From the NCBI RefSeq assembly GCF_000298215.1, contig NZ_BAHD01000061.1, positions 1 to 42,512 on the forward strand: a stretch of DNA of 42,512 nucleotides, written 5' to 3'. The notes beneath the pieces are model-generated. The model was not told the DNA's origin. It was given only the letters and a program-made list of their open reading frames with translations, and did no database searches. Position 1 is the stretch's first letter. Each line of letters starts with the position of its first letter. The position numbers and the translations under genes were made by a program. Source of the stretch: Kineosphaera limosa NBRC 100340 (GTDB lineage: Bacteria > Actinomycetota > Actinomycetes > Actinomycetales > Dermatophilaceae). Of this stretch, positions 24,917 to 34,672 are shown piece after piece.

Positions 24917-24944
24917 ACTAGACCGGTCTAGTAGTACGGTCTAG
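24917..24944. promoter_or_regulatory. LacI-type operator with a repeated half-site
   Basis: ACTAGACCGGTCTAGT (24917-24932) is a perfect 16-bp palindrome with a central CG, typical of LacI-family operators. The half-site GGTCTAG at 24925-24931 recurs at 24938-24944. It lies 71 bp upstream of the iolG-like operon and 110 bp upstream of the divergent LacI gene, so it probably controls both. Confidence 0.75.
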
Positions 24945-25041
24945 GCTAGGAGGTGGAGCGGCCACCGTCAAGGGGCTCCGCCCCCGGATCTGCACCCGCT
25001 CGCCGTCGCCACGCCACTGACCCAACCACCCAGGAGGACCG

Positions 25042-26064
25042 ATGCCGCCCGGACCGCGACCAGGCTCCGCGCCGACGATGCGTGACATCGCGGCGGAGGC
25101 CGGCGTCTCCAAGGCCCTGGTCTCCATCGTGTTCCGCGGGGCGCCGGGCGCCAGCGAGGCGACGCGACGCAAGGTCTTCGAGGCCGCGGACCGGCTGGGC
25201 TATCGGGCCAACCGCAGCGCCAGCCTGCTGGCCCGCACGCGCACCAACCAGCTAGGGGTGGTGCTCGATCTGCACAACGGCTTTCACGCAGAGATCGTCG
25301 AGGCGGCGCTCACGCAGGCGGAGGCCGCCGGGTACCACCTGGTGCTGGGTCCGCGCGCCGCCGGCCGCGACGAGCGGTCGGCGATCGAGGGGTTGTTGGA
25401 GTTCCGGTGCGAGGCGATGCTGCTGCTGGGCCCGACGTTGGACGCCGACGAGCTGGCCCACTTGGCCGCCGACACTCCGGTGGTGTGCATCGGGCGGCAG
25501 GCCCGCGGCGGCGACCTCGACGTCATCCGCAGCGCCGACGACGTGGGCATGGAGCTGGTCGTCGACCACCTCGTGGCCTTGGGCCACCGCCACCTCGCGC
25601 ATGTCGACGGGGGCGCCGGCGACATTCCGGCGGCCCGGCGCGCGGGCTTCGAGCGGGCGGTGCGCCGGCATCGGCTGGTGGGCCGTTCCGTGGTGGTGCC
25701 GGGCGGCTCGACCGAAGAGGACGGTCGGCGGGCGGCGCGCTCGCTGCTGGAGCGCACCCGACGTCCGACGGCGATCGCCGCCTACAACGACCGCAGCGCC
25801 CTCGGCGTCATCGACGCCGTGACCCGGGCGGGCCTGCGCGTGCCGGTCGACGTCAGCGTCACCGGGTTCGACGATTCCCCGATCGCTGCGCTGGCCACCA
25901 TCGACCTCACCAGCGTCAACCAGGACGCCACCCGGCTCGGTGCCGGCGCCGTGCGGGCCGCCCTCGAGCGCCTCGACGAGGGCCGCACGACCCCAAGGGA
26001 ACTCACCTTGACCCCCGCCCTCGTCGCCCGCGGCACGAGCGCCGCGGCGCCAGCGGCCCCCTGA
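25042..26064 (+). CDS. LacI-family transcriptional regulator
   Basis: The protein is 340 residues. The HTH is at about 12-60 (TMRDIAAEAGVSKALVSIVF and ATRRKVFEAADRLGYRAN), followed by a hinge and a full periplasmic-binding-like effector domain ending in a typical VTGFDDSPIAALATIDLTSV segment. ATG 25042 has AGGAGG 6 nt upstream. It is divergent from the iolG-like operon with the palindrome ACTAGACCGGTCTAGT between them. It is probably the local repressor, relieved by an inositol or sugar ligand. The ligand is not deducible. Confidence 0.93.
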   Translation: MPPGPRPGSAPTMRDIAAEAGVSKALVSIVFRGAPGASEATRRKVFEAADRLGYRANRSASLLARTRTNQLGVVLDLHNGFHAEIVEAALTQAEAAGYHLVLGPRAAGRDERSAIEGLLEFRCEAMLLLGPTLDADELAHLAADTPVVCIGRQARGGDLDVIRSADDVGMELVVDHLVALGHRHLAHVDGGAGDIPAARRAGFERAVRRHRLVGRSVVVPGGSTEEDGRRAARSLLERTRRPTAIAAYNDRSALGVIDAVTRAGLRVPVDVSVTGFDDSPIAALATIDLTSVNQDATRLGAGAVRAALERLDEGRTTPRELTLTPALVARGTSAAAPAAP

Positions 26065-26090
26065 CCGGCCCCCTGACCGCCCCCTGACCG
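26057..26090 (+). repeat. Three tandem copies of an 11-bp repeat at the LacI gene end
   Basis: CCCCCTGACCG occurs at 26057-26067, 26069-26079 and 26080-26090, overlapping the stop codon of the LacI gene. Only the first copy includes coding bases. The spacing pattern (one extra base, then none) is the same as for the repeat at 15505. Confidence 0.85.
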
Positions 26091-26097
26091 CCGGGGT

Positions 26098-26616
26098 TCA
26101 GCGCGGCAGTAGCCCGATCCCGCGGGTCGCCTCGAAGAGCAGGCTGGTCTCGGTGCGGAGCACGCCCGGGCGATTGGACACGTGGTCGAGCAGGAAGTCG
26201 CGCAGGGCGTCGGCGCCGGCCGCAGCGATGTGGACGACGAAGTCGCTCGTGCCGCTCGTGTTGTAGATCGCGATGACGCCGGGCACCTGGGCGAGGTCGT
26301 CGCGCAGGGTCTCGTAGTGCGCCCGGCTCTGGCCGCTGAGGCTGACCGCGATCATCGCCTCGATGGCGTAGCCGACGGCGGCCGGATCGACGTCCGCGAT
26401 GTAGCCGCGGACGATGCCGCGGGTGGTCAGGGAGCGGACGCGACCGGCGCACGTCGATTCGGCCAGGCCGAGGTCGCGGGCCAGAGCGGCGATCGACCGG
26501 CGGCCGTCGGACTGCAGGATCCGCAGGAGGTCGATGTCGATGTCGTCCAGCGCCGGCGGAACGGTCGGTGGCGGGCCTGGCGGCAGCTGGCGGCGGGTCG
26601 GCGGATTCCTCGGCAT
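26098..26616 (-). CDS. Lrp/AsnC-family regulator, MdeR-like by context
   Basis: The protein is 172 residues. The N-terminal HTH runs about 23-70 (DDIDIDLLRILQSDGRRSIA, then LARDLGLAESTCAGRVRSL). The C-terminal RAM ligand-binding domain follows (VIAIYNTSGTSDFVVHIAAA). The first 20 residues are Pro-rich. No ribosome-binding site is evident before ATG 26616, and the transcript may be nearly leaderless, since TACGCT lies 7 nt upstream. It is divergent from a gamma-lyase-like gene and a PDH-E1-like gene. That arrangement is the mdeR-mdeA-mdeB order known from Pseudomonas, so it probably senses methionine or a related amino acid. Confidence 0.9.
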   Translation of the reverse strand: MPRNPPTRRQLPPGPPPTVPPALDDIDIDLLRILQSDGRRSIAALARDLGLAESTCAGRVRSLTTRGIVRGYIADVDPAAVGYAIEAMIAVSLSGQSRAHYETLRDDLAQVPGVIAIYNTSGTSDFVVHIAAAGADALRDFLLDHVSNRPGVLRTETSLLFEATRGIGLLPR

Positions 26617-26641
26617 GAGCGACAGCGTAGCGGTGCATGTT

Positions 26642-26654
26642 CGTGGAAACCACG
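26642..26654. promoter_or_regulatory. Small inverted repeat between the divergent Lrp and PLP-enzyme genes
   Basis: CGTGG-AAA-CCACG is a perfect 5-bp inverted repeat 25 bp from the Lrp-type start. The 144-bp intergenic region is AT-richer than its flanks. It is a plausible regulator site, but Lrp sites are degenerate. Confidence 0.3.
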
Positions 26655-26760
26655 TAGTGGCTGCCTATTCGAAGAGGAATCACCGCATCTATGGCGTTCG
26701 ATCCGGGGGTTCCGCTGAAATTGGGCTAACGACACCAACTCAGGACCCCCGGAGGACCCC

Positions 26761-27936
26761 ATGTCATCGATCGACACCCAGGCGATCCACGCCGGCCGTG
26801 ACGACCTGCGCGCCCTCGGCGTGCACGTGCCGCCCATCGACCTGTCGACGACCTACCCCATCACCGATGTGGACAGCGGCGGCGAGGCGTACGAGCAGAT
26901 CACCGCCGGCGAGCGCGGCGATGGCGCGGCCACGATGGTCTACCAGCGGTTGTGGAACCCCAACTTCGACCGCTTCGAGCGCGCCGTCGCGGCCCTGGAG
27001 GGCGCGCAGGAGGCCGTGTCGTTCGCCTCCGGCATGGCCGCCTGGAGCGCCGCGCTGCTCGCGACCGTCGCCGCGGGCAAGCCGCACGTCGTCGCGGTCC
27101 GCCCGATCTACGGGGGCACCGACCACCTGCTGGCCACCGGCCTGCTCGGCACGCAGGTCACGTGGGCCACCCCCGAGACCGTCGCCGCCTCGATCACCCC
27201 GGCGACCGGGCTCGTCGTCCTCGAGACCCCCGCCAACCCGACGCTGGACCTGCTGGACATCGAGGCCATCGCCGCCCAGGCGGGCGACGTGCCGGTCATC
27301 GTCGACAACACCTTCGCCACCCCCATCCTGCAGAACCCGATTCGGCACGGCGCCACCCTCGTCGTGCACTCGGCGACCAAGTCGATCGGCGGCCACGGCG
27401 ACCTGCTCGGCGGGGTCGTGGCCAGCGACAGCGAGTGGGCGGTGCGGCTGCGCTCCGTACGCGTGCTCACGGGGGCCGTGCTGCACCCGAAGGCCGCCTA
27501 CGACCTGCACCGCGGTCTGCAGACCCTGCCGGTGCGGGTGCGGGCCGCCCAGGCCGGCGCGCAGGCGGTCGCCGCCTGGCTGGCGGCTCACCCGGGGGTG
27601 AGCCGAGTGTTCTACCCGGGTCTGGAGGACCCGAGCGGCCTTGTCGGCACCCAGCAGCGCGGCCCCGGCTCGACGATGGCGTTCGCGGTCCGGGGCGGGT
27701 ACGCGGCCGCCGCCACCGTCGCCTCCCAATGCCAGCTCATCACCCACGCCGTCTCACTCGGTGGGGTCGACTCCCTGATCCAGCACCCGGCCGCCATCAC
27801 CCACCGGCCCGTGCCGGCCGAAGCGCGGCCGGGCGCCGACATCCTGCGCCTGTCCATCGGCCTGGAAGACCCGGCGGACCTCATCGCCGACCTCGACCAG
27901 GCGCTGGCCGCCGCGGCCCGCCCCTTGTCGGCCTGA
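26761..27936 (+). CDS. mdeA: Cys/Met-metabolism PLP enzyme, MdeA (methionine gamma-lyase)-like
   Basis: The family performs gamma- or beta-elimination or replacement on sulfur amino acids with pyridoxal phosphate. The protein is 391 residues. The PLP lysine is K207 in [14 protein letters not shown]. Other landmarks are [13 protein letters not shown] (about 89-101), IYGGTDHLL (116-124) and [13 protein letters not shown] (181-193). In true methionine gamma-lyase the Tyr-Gly-Cys-Thr motif contains a catalytically important Cys (Cys116 in Pseudomonas); here it is Gly (YGGT, 117-120). So the reaction may be gamma-lyase, cystathionine lyase or another elimination. ATG 26761 has GGAGG 5 nt upstream. 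The next gene encodes a 2-oxoacid dehydrogenase, which fits the use of 2-oxobutyrate released by a gamma-lyase. Confidence 0.85.
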   Translation: MSSIDTQAIHAGRDDLRALGVHVPPIDLSTTYPITDVDSGGEAYEQITAGERGDGAATMVYQRLWNPNFDRFERAVAALEGAQEAVSFASGMAAWSAALLATVAAGKPHVVAVRPIYGGTDHLLATGLLGTQVTWATPETVAASITPATGLVVLETPANPTLDLLDIEAIAAQAGDVPVIVDNTFATPILQNPIRHGATLVVHSATKSIGGHGDLLGGVVASDSEWAVRLRSVRVLTGAVLHPKAAYDLHRGLQTLPVRVRAAQAGAQAVAAWLAAHPGVSRVFYPGLEDPSGLVGTQQRGPGSTMAFAVRGGYAAAATVASQCQLITHAVSLGGVDSLIQHPAAITHRPVPAEARPGADILRLSIGLEDPADLIADLDQALAAAARPLSA

Positions 27937-27980
27937 GCGCCGCCCGACCCAGCTCCTCGCACCCCCAGGAGGCCCACGCC

Positions 27981-30356
27981 ATGACGACCTTGAACGCCGA
28001 CACCACTCCCTCCCTCGCTGCCTCGAGCACCGCCTCGACGGGCCTGGATCCGACACCGGACGTGGCGACGCTGCGCTCCATCGCCACGCGCGTCCGCTGG
28101 CTGTCCACGGCGATCGTCGACGCCGCCAATCGCGGGCGTCCCAACGTCAGCGGCGTCAAGGCCGGCGGCCACCAGGCGTCCTGCGCCTCGATGGTCGACA
28201 TTATGGTCGCGCTCTGGTTCGACGCGCTGCGCCGCGAGGACCGGGTGTCGGTCAAACCGCACGCCTCCCCCGTGTTGCACGCCGTCAACTACCTGCTCGG
28301 CGACCTGGACCCGAAGTACCTGCCGACGTTGCGTGAGCTGGGCGGGCTGCAGAGCTACCCGAGCCGGCTCAAGGACCCCGACACCGTCGACTTCTCCACG
28401 GGTTCCGTCGGCATCGGCGCCACCGCCGCGCTCTGGGCCGCGTTGGCCCACCGCTACACCGCCGCCCACTTCGGCGACACCCCGCCGGCAGGCCGCTTCG
28501 TCAGCCTGCTCGGCGACGCCGAACTCGACGAGGGCGCCATCTGGGAGGCCGTCGCCGACCCGCAGGTCGCCTGCCTCGGGGAGCTGCTGTGGGTCGTCGA
28601 CCTCAACCGGCAGTCCCTGGATCGCGTCGTCCCCGACATCCAGATCGAACGGCTGCAGGGGATGTTCGCGGCGGCCGGGTGGCAGGTCGTCACCCTGAAG
28701 TGGGGGCGCGCCATCAGCGAGCTCTTCGCCCGCCCGGGCGGCGCGCAGCTGCAGCAGCGGCTCGAGACGATGCCGAACGAGGAGTACCAACGGATGCTGC
28801 GGGCCCCCGGATGCGAGGTCGCCGACCGGCTCCTGGCCGGCCAGGACGGTCCCGCGCTGAGCGAGCTCGTGGGCTCCCTGACCGCGGACGAGTTGGCCGC
28901 GATCGTCCGCGACCTCGGTGGGCACGACCTGGCCCTGCTGACCCAGACGTTCGCCGACGTCGACGAGCACCGCCCGACCGTCGTCTTCGCGTACACGATC
29001 AAGGGCCGGGGCCTGCCGATCGAGGGGCACCCCAACAACAACTCGGCGCTGCTGACGGCCGAGCAGATGAGCCAGTTGGCCGGCGCGAGCGGCACGAGCC
29101 TGGACGACCCCTGGCGCACCTTCGCGGCGGGCAGCCGCGAGGCCGACCTGTGCCTCGAGCGGGCGCAGGCGCTGCGCCGCGAGCCGACCCCGACCTGCCG
29201 CGACCTCGACATCCCGACGTCGTTGGGACGCGAGCACCGCACGGCCGGATCGACGCAGGCCGCCCTCGGCCGACTGCTCGCGGACCTGGTGCGCGACGCC
29301 CCGGGAATGGCCGACCGGATGGTGACGTGCAGCCCGGACGTCGCCTCCTCCACCAACCTCGGCGGCTGGATCAACAAGACCGGAGTCTGGTCGGCCACCC
29401 AGCGGCGGGACTGGTTCGCCGACGACGGGCAGCGGGTGCTGCGCTGGTCGGAGGTCGAGCGGGGCCGGCACATCGAGCTCGGCATCGCCGAGGTGAACCT
29501 CGTCAGCCTGCTCGGTGAGCTCGGCACCACCTGGTCACGGTGGGGGCAGCGGCTGATCCCGGTGGCGACCATCTACGACCCGTTCGTGTCGCGCGCCCTC
29601 GAACCGTGGTCGTACGGCATCTACGCCGGCGGACAGTCGATCCTCGTGGGCACCCCGTCGGGGGTGACCCTGGCCCCCGAGGGCGGCGCCCACCAGTCCA
29701 TCACCACCCCGTCGATCGGGTTGGAGCAGCCGAACTGCGTCGCGTGGGAGCCCGCCTTCGCCCAGGACCTGGAGTGGACGTTCCTGGAGGCGGCCCGCCA
29801 CGTCGGCGTCCCGGGCGGCACGTCGGCCTACTTCCGGCTCTCCACGCGCCCGATCGACCCGGCGCTGGCCAACCTGCCCGACGACCCGGACCTGCGGGAG
29901 CGGCGCCGCCGCCACGCGATCGCCGGCGGCTACCGCCTCAGCAGCCATCCGGCGGGGGCCGACCAGGTCACCCTCGTGGGCGTCGGCGCGATCATGCCCG
30001 AGGTCATCGAGGCCGCGCAGCGGCTCGCCGACCAGGGTGTGTGCGCCGGGATCGTCGTCCTGACCAGCCCCGACCTGGTGTTCCGCTCCTTCCAGCAGCG
30101 CGGCCACGTGTCCGGCGGACACAGCGGCGACATCCTGGGCACGCTGTTCCCGGCGCACGCACCCGCGCCGCTGGTCACGGTGCACGACGGCCACCCGCAC
30201 ACGCTGGCCTTCCTGGCCGGGGCCCGAGGCGACCGCATCCGGTGCCTGGGCGTCAGCGAGTTCGGCCAGTCGTCGGGGTTGGCCGACGCCTACCGCCTGC
30301 ACGGCCTCGACGCGGCGAGCATCGTCGACGCGGCCCTGGGGCTGACCGGCCACTAG
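27981..30356 (+). CDS. mdeB: Pyruvate dehydrogenase E1-like 2-oxoacid dehydrogenase, MdeB-like
   Basis: The protein is 791 residues, shorter than AceE (about 890) but with its layout: a ThDP-binding domain, a transketolase-like pyrimidine domain and a C-terminal transketolase domain. The ThDP motif is GDAELDEG at 178 onward with N209 (VVDLNRQSL). HQASCAS (64-70), STGSVGIGATAALWAAL and a C-terminal GEFGQS-like VSEFGQSSGL are also present. ATG 27981 has CAGGAGG 8 nt upstream; a much longer open frame upstream is only the out-of-frame reading of the PLP-enzyme gene. Its proposed role is to oxidise or decarboxylate 2-oxobutyrate from the preceding enzyme. No E2 or E3 gene is nearby, so it would share those of the main complex. 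Confidence 0.85.
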   Translation: MTTLNADTTPSLAASSTASTGLDPTPDVATLRSIATRVRWLSTAIVDAANRGRPNVSGVKAGGHQASCASMVDIMVALWFDALRREDRVSVKPHASPVLHAVNYLLGDLDPKYLPTLRELGGLQSYPSRLKDPDTVDFSTGSVGIGATAALWAALAHRYTAAHFGDTPPAGRFVSLLGDAELDEGAIWEAVADPQVACLGELLWVVDLNRQSLDRVVPDIQIERLQGMFAAAGWQVVTLKWGRAISELFARPGGAQLQQRLETMPNEEYQRMLRAPGCEVADRLLAGQDGPALSELVGSLTADELAAIVRDLGGHDLALLTQTFADVDEHRPTVVFAYTIKGRGLPIEGHPNNNSALLTAEQMSQLAGASGTSLDDPWRTFAAGSREADLCLERAQALRREPTPTCRDLDIPTSLGREHRTAGSTQAALGRLLADLVRDAPGMADRMVTCSPDVASSTNLGGWINKTGVWSATQRRDWFADDGQRVLRWSEVERGRHIELGIAEVNLVSLLGELGTTWSRWGQRLIPVATIYDPFVSRALEPWSYGIYAGGQSILVGTPSGVTLAPEGGAHQSITTPSIGLEQPNCVAWEPAFAQDLEWTFLEAARHVGVPGGTSAYFRLSTRPIDPALANLPDDPDLRERRRRHAIAGGYRLSSHPAGADQVTLVGVGAIMPEVIEAAQRLADQGVCAGIVVLTSPDLVFRSFQQRGHVSGGHSGDILGTLFPAHAPAPLVTVHDGHPHTLAFLAGARGDRIRCLGVSEFGQSSGLADAYRLHGLDAASIVDAALGLTGH

Positions 30357-30385
30357 GGCGTGGGTGGCCTTCGGTGCCGCACGAC

Positions 30386-30423
30386 GACGGCCGCCCCGAC
30401 CCGGTGGGGTCGAGGCGGCCGTC
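30386..30423. terminator. Strong bidirectional hairpin
   Basis: GACGGCCGCC (30386-30395) pairs perfectly with GGCGGCCGTC (30414-30423), with an inner CGACC/GGTCG pairing. It lies between the convergent mdeB-like and ABC ATPase genes and probably ends both transcripts. Confidence 0.75.
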
Positions 30424-30463
30424 GCTAGCCCGCCGCTTCGGCGAAGTCCGCCGCCAGGTGAGA

Positions 30464-31362
<899 letters not shown>

Positions 31363-31366
<4 letters not shown>

Positions 31367-32427
31367 AGCGATTCCGCCTTCTTCTTGACGTACATGTTGA
31401 CCAGCACGGCGCCGAGCAGCATGACACCGAGGAAGGTGCGCAGCCAGTCGACGTCCCAGCCGGCGTAGCTGATGCCGAGCACCGCCATGCCGTAGATGAG
31501 CGCGCCGACCGCGCCACCGACGATCGAGCCGTAGCCGCCGGTGAGCAGGCAGCCGCCGATGACCGCGGCGATGATGTAGACGAACTCCTGACCGATGCCC
31601 TGGCCGGACTGCACGTTGTTGTACTGGAACAGCGTGTGCATTCCGACGACCCAGGCGGCGAAGCCGGTGCCCATGAACAGGCCGATCTTGGTGGCCGTCA
31701 CCGGCACACCGACGGCCCGGGCGGCCTTGGCGTCGCCGCCGGCGGCCAGAATCCAGTTGCCGATCTTCGTGCGCAGCAGCACGTACGACAGGACCGCGGT
31801 GAGGAGCAGCCAGTAGAGCACGACGATGTTGAAGTTGATCGGGCCGATCTGGATGCTGGAGGCGAAGACGGCCTTGGCGCTGTTCCAGCCGTCCATGTCG
31901 CTGATGTTGTTGGACGAGACGCCGCCGGTGACGATGCGGGTCACCGCGAGGTTGACGCCCCACAGGATGAAGTACGTACTCAAGGTCACCAAGAAGCTTG
32001 GTAGCCCGGTTTTGATGAGCAAGAACCCGTTGAACGCCCCGACCGCCAGTGACATCACCAGCGCCAGGAAGATGCCGACCCACACATTCAGGCCGAAGTA
32101 CCAGGCCATATGCGCTGCCGCGAGCCCGGAGAAGGTCACGGCCACACCGGTGGACAGGTCGAACTCGCCGCCGATCATCAGGAGGGCGACGAAGATCGCC
32201 ATGATCCCGACGGTGGCGGCGGCGTACAGGATCGTGCCGACGTTGGCGACATTGCGGAACGGCTCGGCGGTGACGAAGAACAGGCCTGCCAGCACGATCG
32301 CGGCGACGAAGGCGCCGACCGCGGGCATGCTGAAGAAGAGCGCGAACGCGGACCGATTGCCGACCCGGTCGTCGCCGGCAGGCGGAGTCGCGGGCGCCTC
32401 CGGAGGCGCCGTGTTGGTGGTGCTCAT
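31363..32427 (-). CDS. Sugar ABC transporter permease (ribose/xylose type)
   Basis: The protein is 354 residues with about 10 membrane helices and the BPD_transp_2 layout. Landmarks are LLMIGGEFDLSTGVAVTFSG (around residues 85-105), FNGFLLIKTGLPSFLVTL (around 137-154) and GAVGALIYGMAVLGISYAGW near the C-terminus. The Glu-Phe-Asp-Leu-Ser in the first corresponds to the usual GxxDLSVG motif. The N-terminal 30 residues are Pro/Ala-rich and cytoplasmic. ATG 32427 lies 4 bp after the binding-protein stop. Operon order is binding protein, permease, ATPase. The likely substrate is an inositol or pentose, judged by the surrounding genes. Confidence 0.92.
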
Positions 32428-32431
32428 CGGG

Positions 32432-33430
32432 TCACCGCGTTCCCTTGGCCGCGAACTCGGCGACCTTGTCGATGTTGGACTTGTCGATGAACGCCGGGCC
32501 GGTCGCGACGTTCTGGCCGCCACCGATGATGTTGCCGTTCGTCTTGTACAGCCACAGGGCGTCGACGGCCAGGTAGCCCTGCAGGTAGGGCTGCTGGTCG
32601 ATGGCCCAGGCAATCTGGTCGTTCTGGATGGCCTTGACCAGCTCGGCGCTGGTGTCGAAGGTGCCGATCTTGGCGCTGCTGCCCGCACCGGAGACGGCCT
32701 GCACCGACTGCAGGGCGAACTGGGCCCCGAGGGTCACGATGTGGTCGATCGACGGGTCCTGGGTGAGCTTGGCCTGGATCGTCGTGGTGACGGCTGCCGG
32801 GTCGCGGCCGTTGACGTAGACGCGCTCGACGGAGGCGCCCTGGGCGCCCTCGGTGACGCCGGCGCAGCGGTCCTCGAGCTGCTGCTGACCCTGCTCCTGG
32901 ATGACGCAGATGACCTTCTTCGCGCCGTCCGCGATGAGGCGCTCGCCGACGGCCTTGCCAGCGTCGGTCTCGCCCTGGCCGAAGTAGCTGAGCACGCCGA
33001 GTTCCATCGCGTCCGGGCCGCCGGCGTTGAGCATCGTCACCGGGATGCCGGCCTCGACCGCCTTCTTGATGTTGCCGGACAGGGCGCCGGTGTTCGGCAT
33101 GGTGACGGCGATGCCGTCGACGTTCTTGTCGATCGCGGCCTGAATGAGCTGGGCCTGCTTGGTGGCGTCGGGGTCGTTGGTGTAGTCGAGCTGGACGTTG
33201 TCCTTCTTCGCGGCGACCTCGGCGCCGGAGCGCACGATGGTCCAGAAGGCGTCGCCAGGGGCCTCGTGGGTGATCATGGCGATCGTCATCTGGGGAGTGT
33301 CGGCGACGCCGGCGGCTCCGCCTCCGTCGGCGGTGGGCTGGCGACCTCCGCTGGAGGAGCAGGCAGACAATGCCAGAGTGGCCGTGGCAGCCAACGCCAC
33401 AGCGGCACTGATGCGGCGGTTTCGGGTCAT
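32432..33430 (-). CDS. Sugar-binding lipoprotein of the ABC transporter
   Basis: The protein is 332 residues. A lipoprotein signal is clear: basic MTRNRRIS, a hydrophobic stretch and LSAC with the lipidated C24. The mature part is a type-I periplasmic-binding fold (peripla_BP_4): TIAMITHEAPGDAFW, IDKNVDGIAVTMPN, GIPVTMLNAGG and AWAIDQQPYLQGYLAVDAL. ATG 33430 was chosen because the signal peptide starts there. The typical ligands of this group are ribose, xylose, galactose or inositol. It is the first gene of the importer operon. Upstream lie a hairpin and an inositol-dehydrogenase-like gene on the same strand. Confidence 0.93.
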   Translation of the reverse strand: MTRNRRISAAVALAATATLALSACSSSGGRQPTADGGGAAGVADTPQMTIAMITHEAPGDAFWTIVRSGAEVAAKKDNVQLDYTNDPDATKQAQLIQAAIDKNVDGIAVTMPNTGALSGNIKKAVEAGIPVTMLNAGGPDAMELGVLSYFGQGETDAGKAVGERLIADGAKKVICVIQEQGQQQLEDRCAGVTEGAQGASVERVYVNGRDPAAVTTTIQAKLTQDPSIDHIVTLGAQFALQSVQAVSGAGSSAKIGTFDTSAELVKAIQNDQIAWAIDQQPYLQGYLAVDALWLYKTNGNIIGGGQNVATGPAFIDKSNIDKVAEFAAKGTR

Positions 33431-33451
33431 GATCTCGGTACCTTTCGCGGG

Positions 33452-33470
33452 CCCCGCCGCGGCGGCGGGG
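33452..33470 (-). promoter_or_regulatory. GC-rich hairpin ahead of the importer operon
   Basis: CCCCGCC...GGCGGGG forms a compact stem just upstream of the binding-protein start. It may end transcription from the upstream oxidoreductase gene or lower read-through into the importer. A partial palindrome GGTT-GTCGG-AACC lies about 20 bp further upstream. Confidence 0.4.
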
Positions 33471-33543
33471 TCGATGGGCGGACTCCGGTTGTCGGAACCT
33501 CGTGCGGGATGGACTTGCTGGTTGAGCTCGGGCTCAGGCCTCG

Positions 33544-34548
33544 TCAGGCCGAGGCGATCTCGGCTAGGGCGACGGGGCGGTGTTCGCGGCGGGACAGCTC
33601 GCAGGCGTCGGCGACGCGGAAGGCCTGCAGGGCGTCGTACACGGTGCAGGGAGAGGGAATCTTGCCGGCGGCGACATCGGCGAAGGCGGTGAGTTCGGCC
33701 TGGTAGGCCGGCAGGAAGCGCTCCATGAACGACCACTTCTGCGGCCCGGTCGGCCAGGTGACGCCCTCCTGCGCCGAGACCATGGCCAGGGAGTCGTCGA
33801 GTCCCACACCGATGGTGCCCTCGCTGCCGCAGACCTCCATGCGCACGTCGTGGCCCCCGCCGTTGTAGCGGGTAGATGTGACAACGACCATCGTGTCGTC
33901 GTCCAGCGTCAGCACCGCGGCACCGGTGTCGACGTCGCCGGCCTCGGTGAAGAAGTCGGCGCCCTTGTTCGCGCCGGTCGCGTAGACCGTGGCAACCTCG
34001 CGGCCGGTGACGAAGCGCAGGATGTCGAAGTCGTGCACGTTGCAGTCGCGAAAGATGCCGCCGGAGGTCGGGATGTAGGAGGCGTGGGGCGGCGACTGGT
34101 CACCGGTGGTGGCGCGGATGGTGTGGATGAAACCCAGCTCGCCGGACTGCACGGCCTGCTGCGCCCGGCGGTAGCCGGTGTCGAAGCGCCGCTGGAACCC
34201 GATGTGGATCGGCACATCGGTCTGCTGCTCCAGTTGAACCAGCTCGATGGACTCCTCGAGCGTGGCCGCCACGGGCTTCTCGCAGAAGGTCGGGATGCCG
34301 GCCGCGACGCCCGCCCGCAGCAGGGCCGCGTGCGCCGGGGTCGCGGTGGTGATGACGAAGCCGTCGATGCCCGCACCCAGCAGCGCATCGACATTGTCGA
34401 CCGACTCGACTCCGAGCCGCTGCGCGACGGTACTCGCGGCGTTCGGCAGGGCGTCGGCGAGCACCACCGACTCCACGAAATCAAGGTCACGCAGGGTTTC
34501 GGCGTGAAACGCTCCGATCCGGCCGACGCCGGCGACTCCGATACGCAC
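33544..34548 (-). CDS. Inositol 2-dehydrogenase-like (Gfo/Idh/MocA) oxidoreductase
   Basis: The protein is 334 residues. It begins MRIGVAGVGRIGAFHAETL, has CEKPVAATLEE with K91, and the catalytic FRDCNVHDFDILRF with D168 and H172. This K...D-xxx-H set is the inositol dehydrogenase arrangement, and SYIPTSGGIFRDCNVHDFDI is close to the segment in the IolG-like protein at 23824. It lies 113 bp upstream of the importer operon on the same strand, so the imported compound is probably its substrate. It could act on scyllo-, chiro- or myo-inositol. The start codon ATG 34548 has AAAGGACC about 5 nt upstream. Confidence 0.86.
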   Translation of the reverse strand: MRIGVAGVGRIGAFHAETLRDLDFVESVVLADALPNAASTVAQRLGVESVDNVDALLGAGIDGFVITTATPAHAALLRAGVAAGIPTFCEKPVAATLEESIELVQLEQQTDVPIHIGFQRRFDTGYRRAQQAVQSGELGFIHTIRATTGDQSPPHASYIPTSGGIFRDCNVHDFDILRFVTGREVATVYATGANKGADFFTEAGDVDTGAAVLTLDDDTMVVVTSTRYNGGGHDVRMEVCGSEGTIGVGLDDSLAMVSAQEGVTWPTGPQKWSFMERFLPAYQAELTAFADVAAGKIPSPCTVYDALQAFRVADACELSRREHRPVALAEIASA

Positions 34549-34647
34549 GAGGGGTCCTTTGCACTTGGGCTGTCACGAACCCTCCCGACGTGCAGGCCTT
34601 GGGCGCGACGTCGAGCGGTGGTGAAAGCCTGCCCTGCGGATGACGTG

Positions 34648-34670
34648 ATGTCAATGGTTTGTTATGACAT
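34648..34670. promoter_or_regulatory. AT-rich inverted repeat upstream of an oxidoreductase gene
   Basis: ATGTCA (34648-34653) and TGACAT (34665-34670) form an inverted repeat with an 11-nt centre. On the minus strand the second half gives a TTGACA -35-like word. It lies 100 bp upstream of the inositol-dehydrogenase-like gene and overlaps the motif shared with 22723-22743. The remainder of the 34549-34672 gap shows nothing further. Confidence 0.4.
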
Positions 34671-34672
34671 TT

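Noticed and set aside
26952-27980. N-terminal extension of the E1-like protein
   Set aside because: The open frame continues upstream through the PLP-enzyme gene in another frame. The translation there is Arg/Gly/Pro-rich nonsense, and ATG 27981 has a strong ribosome-binding site.
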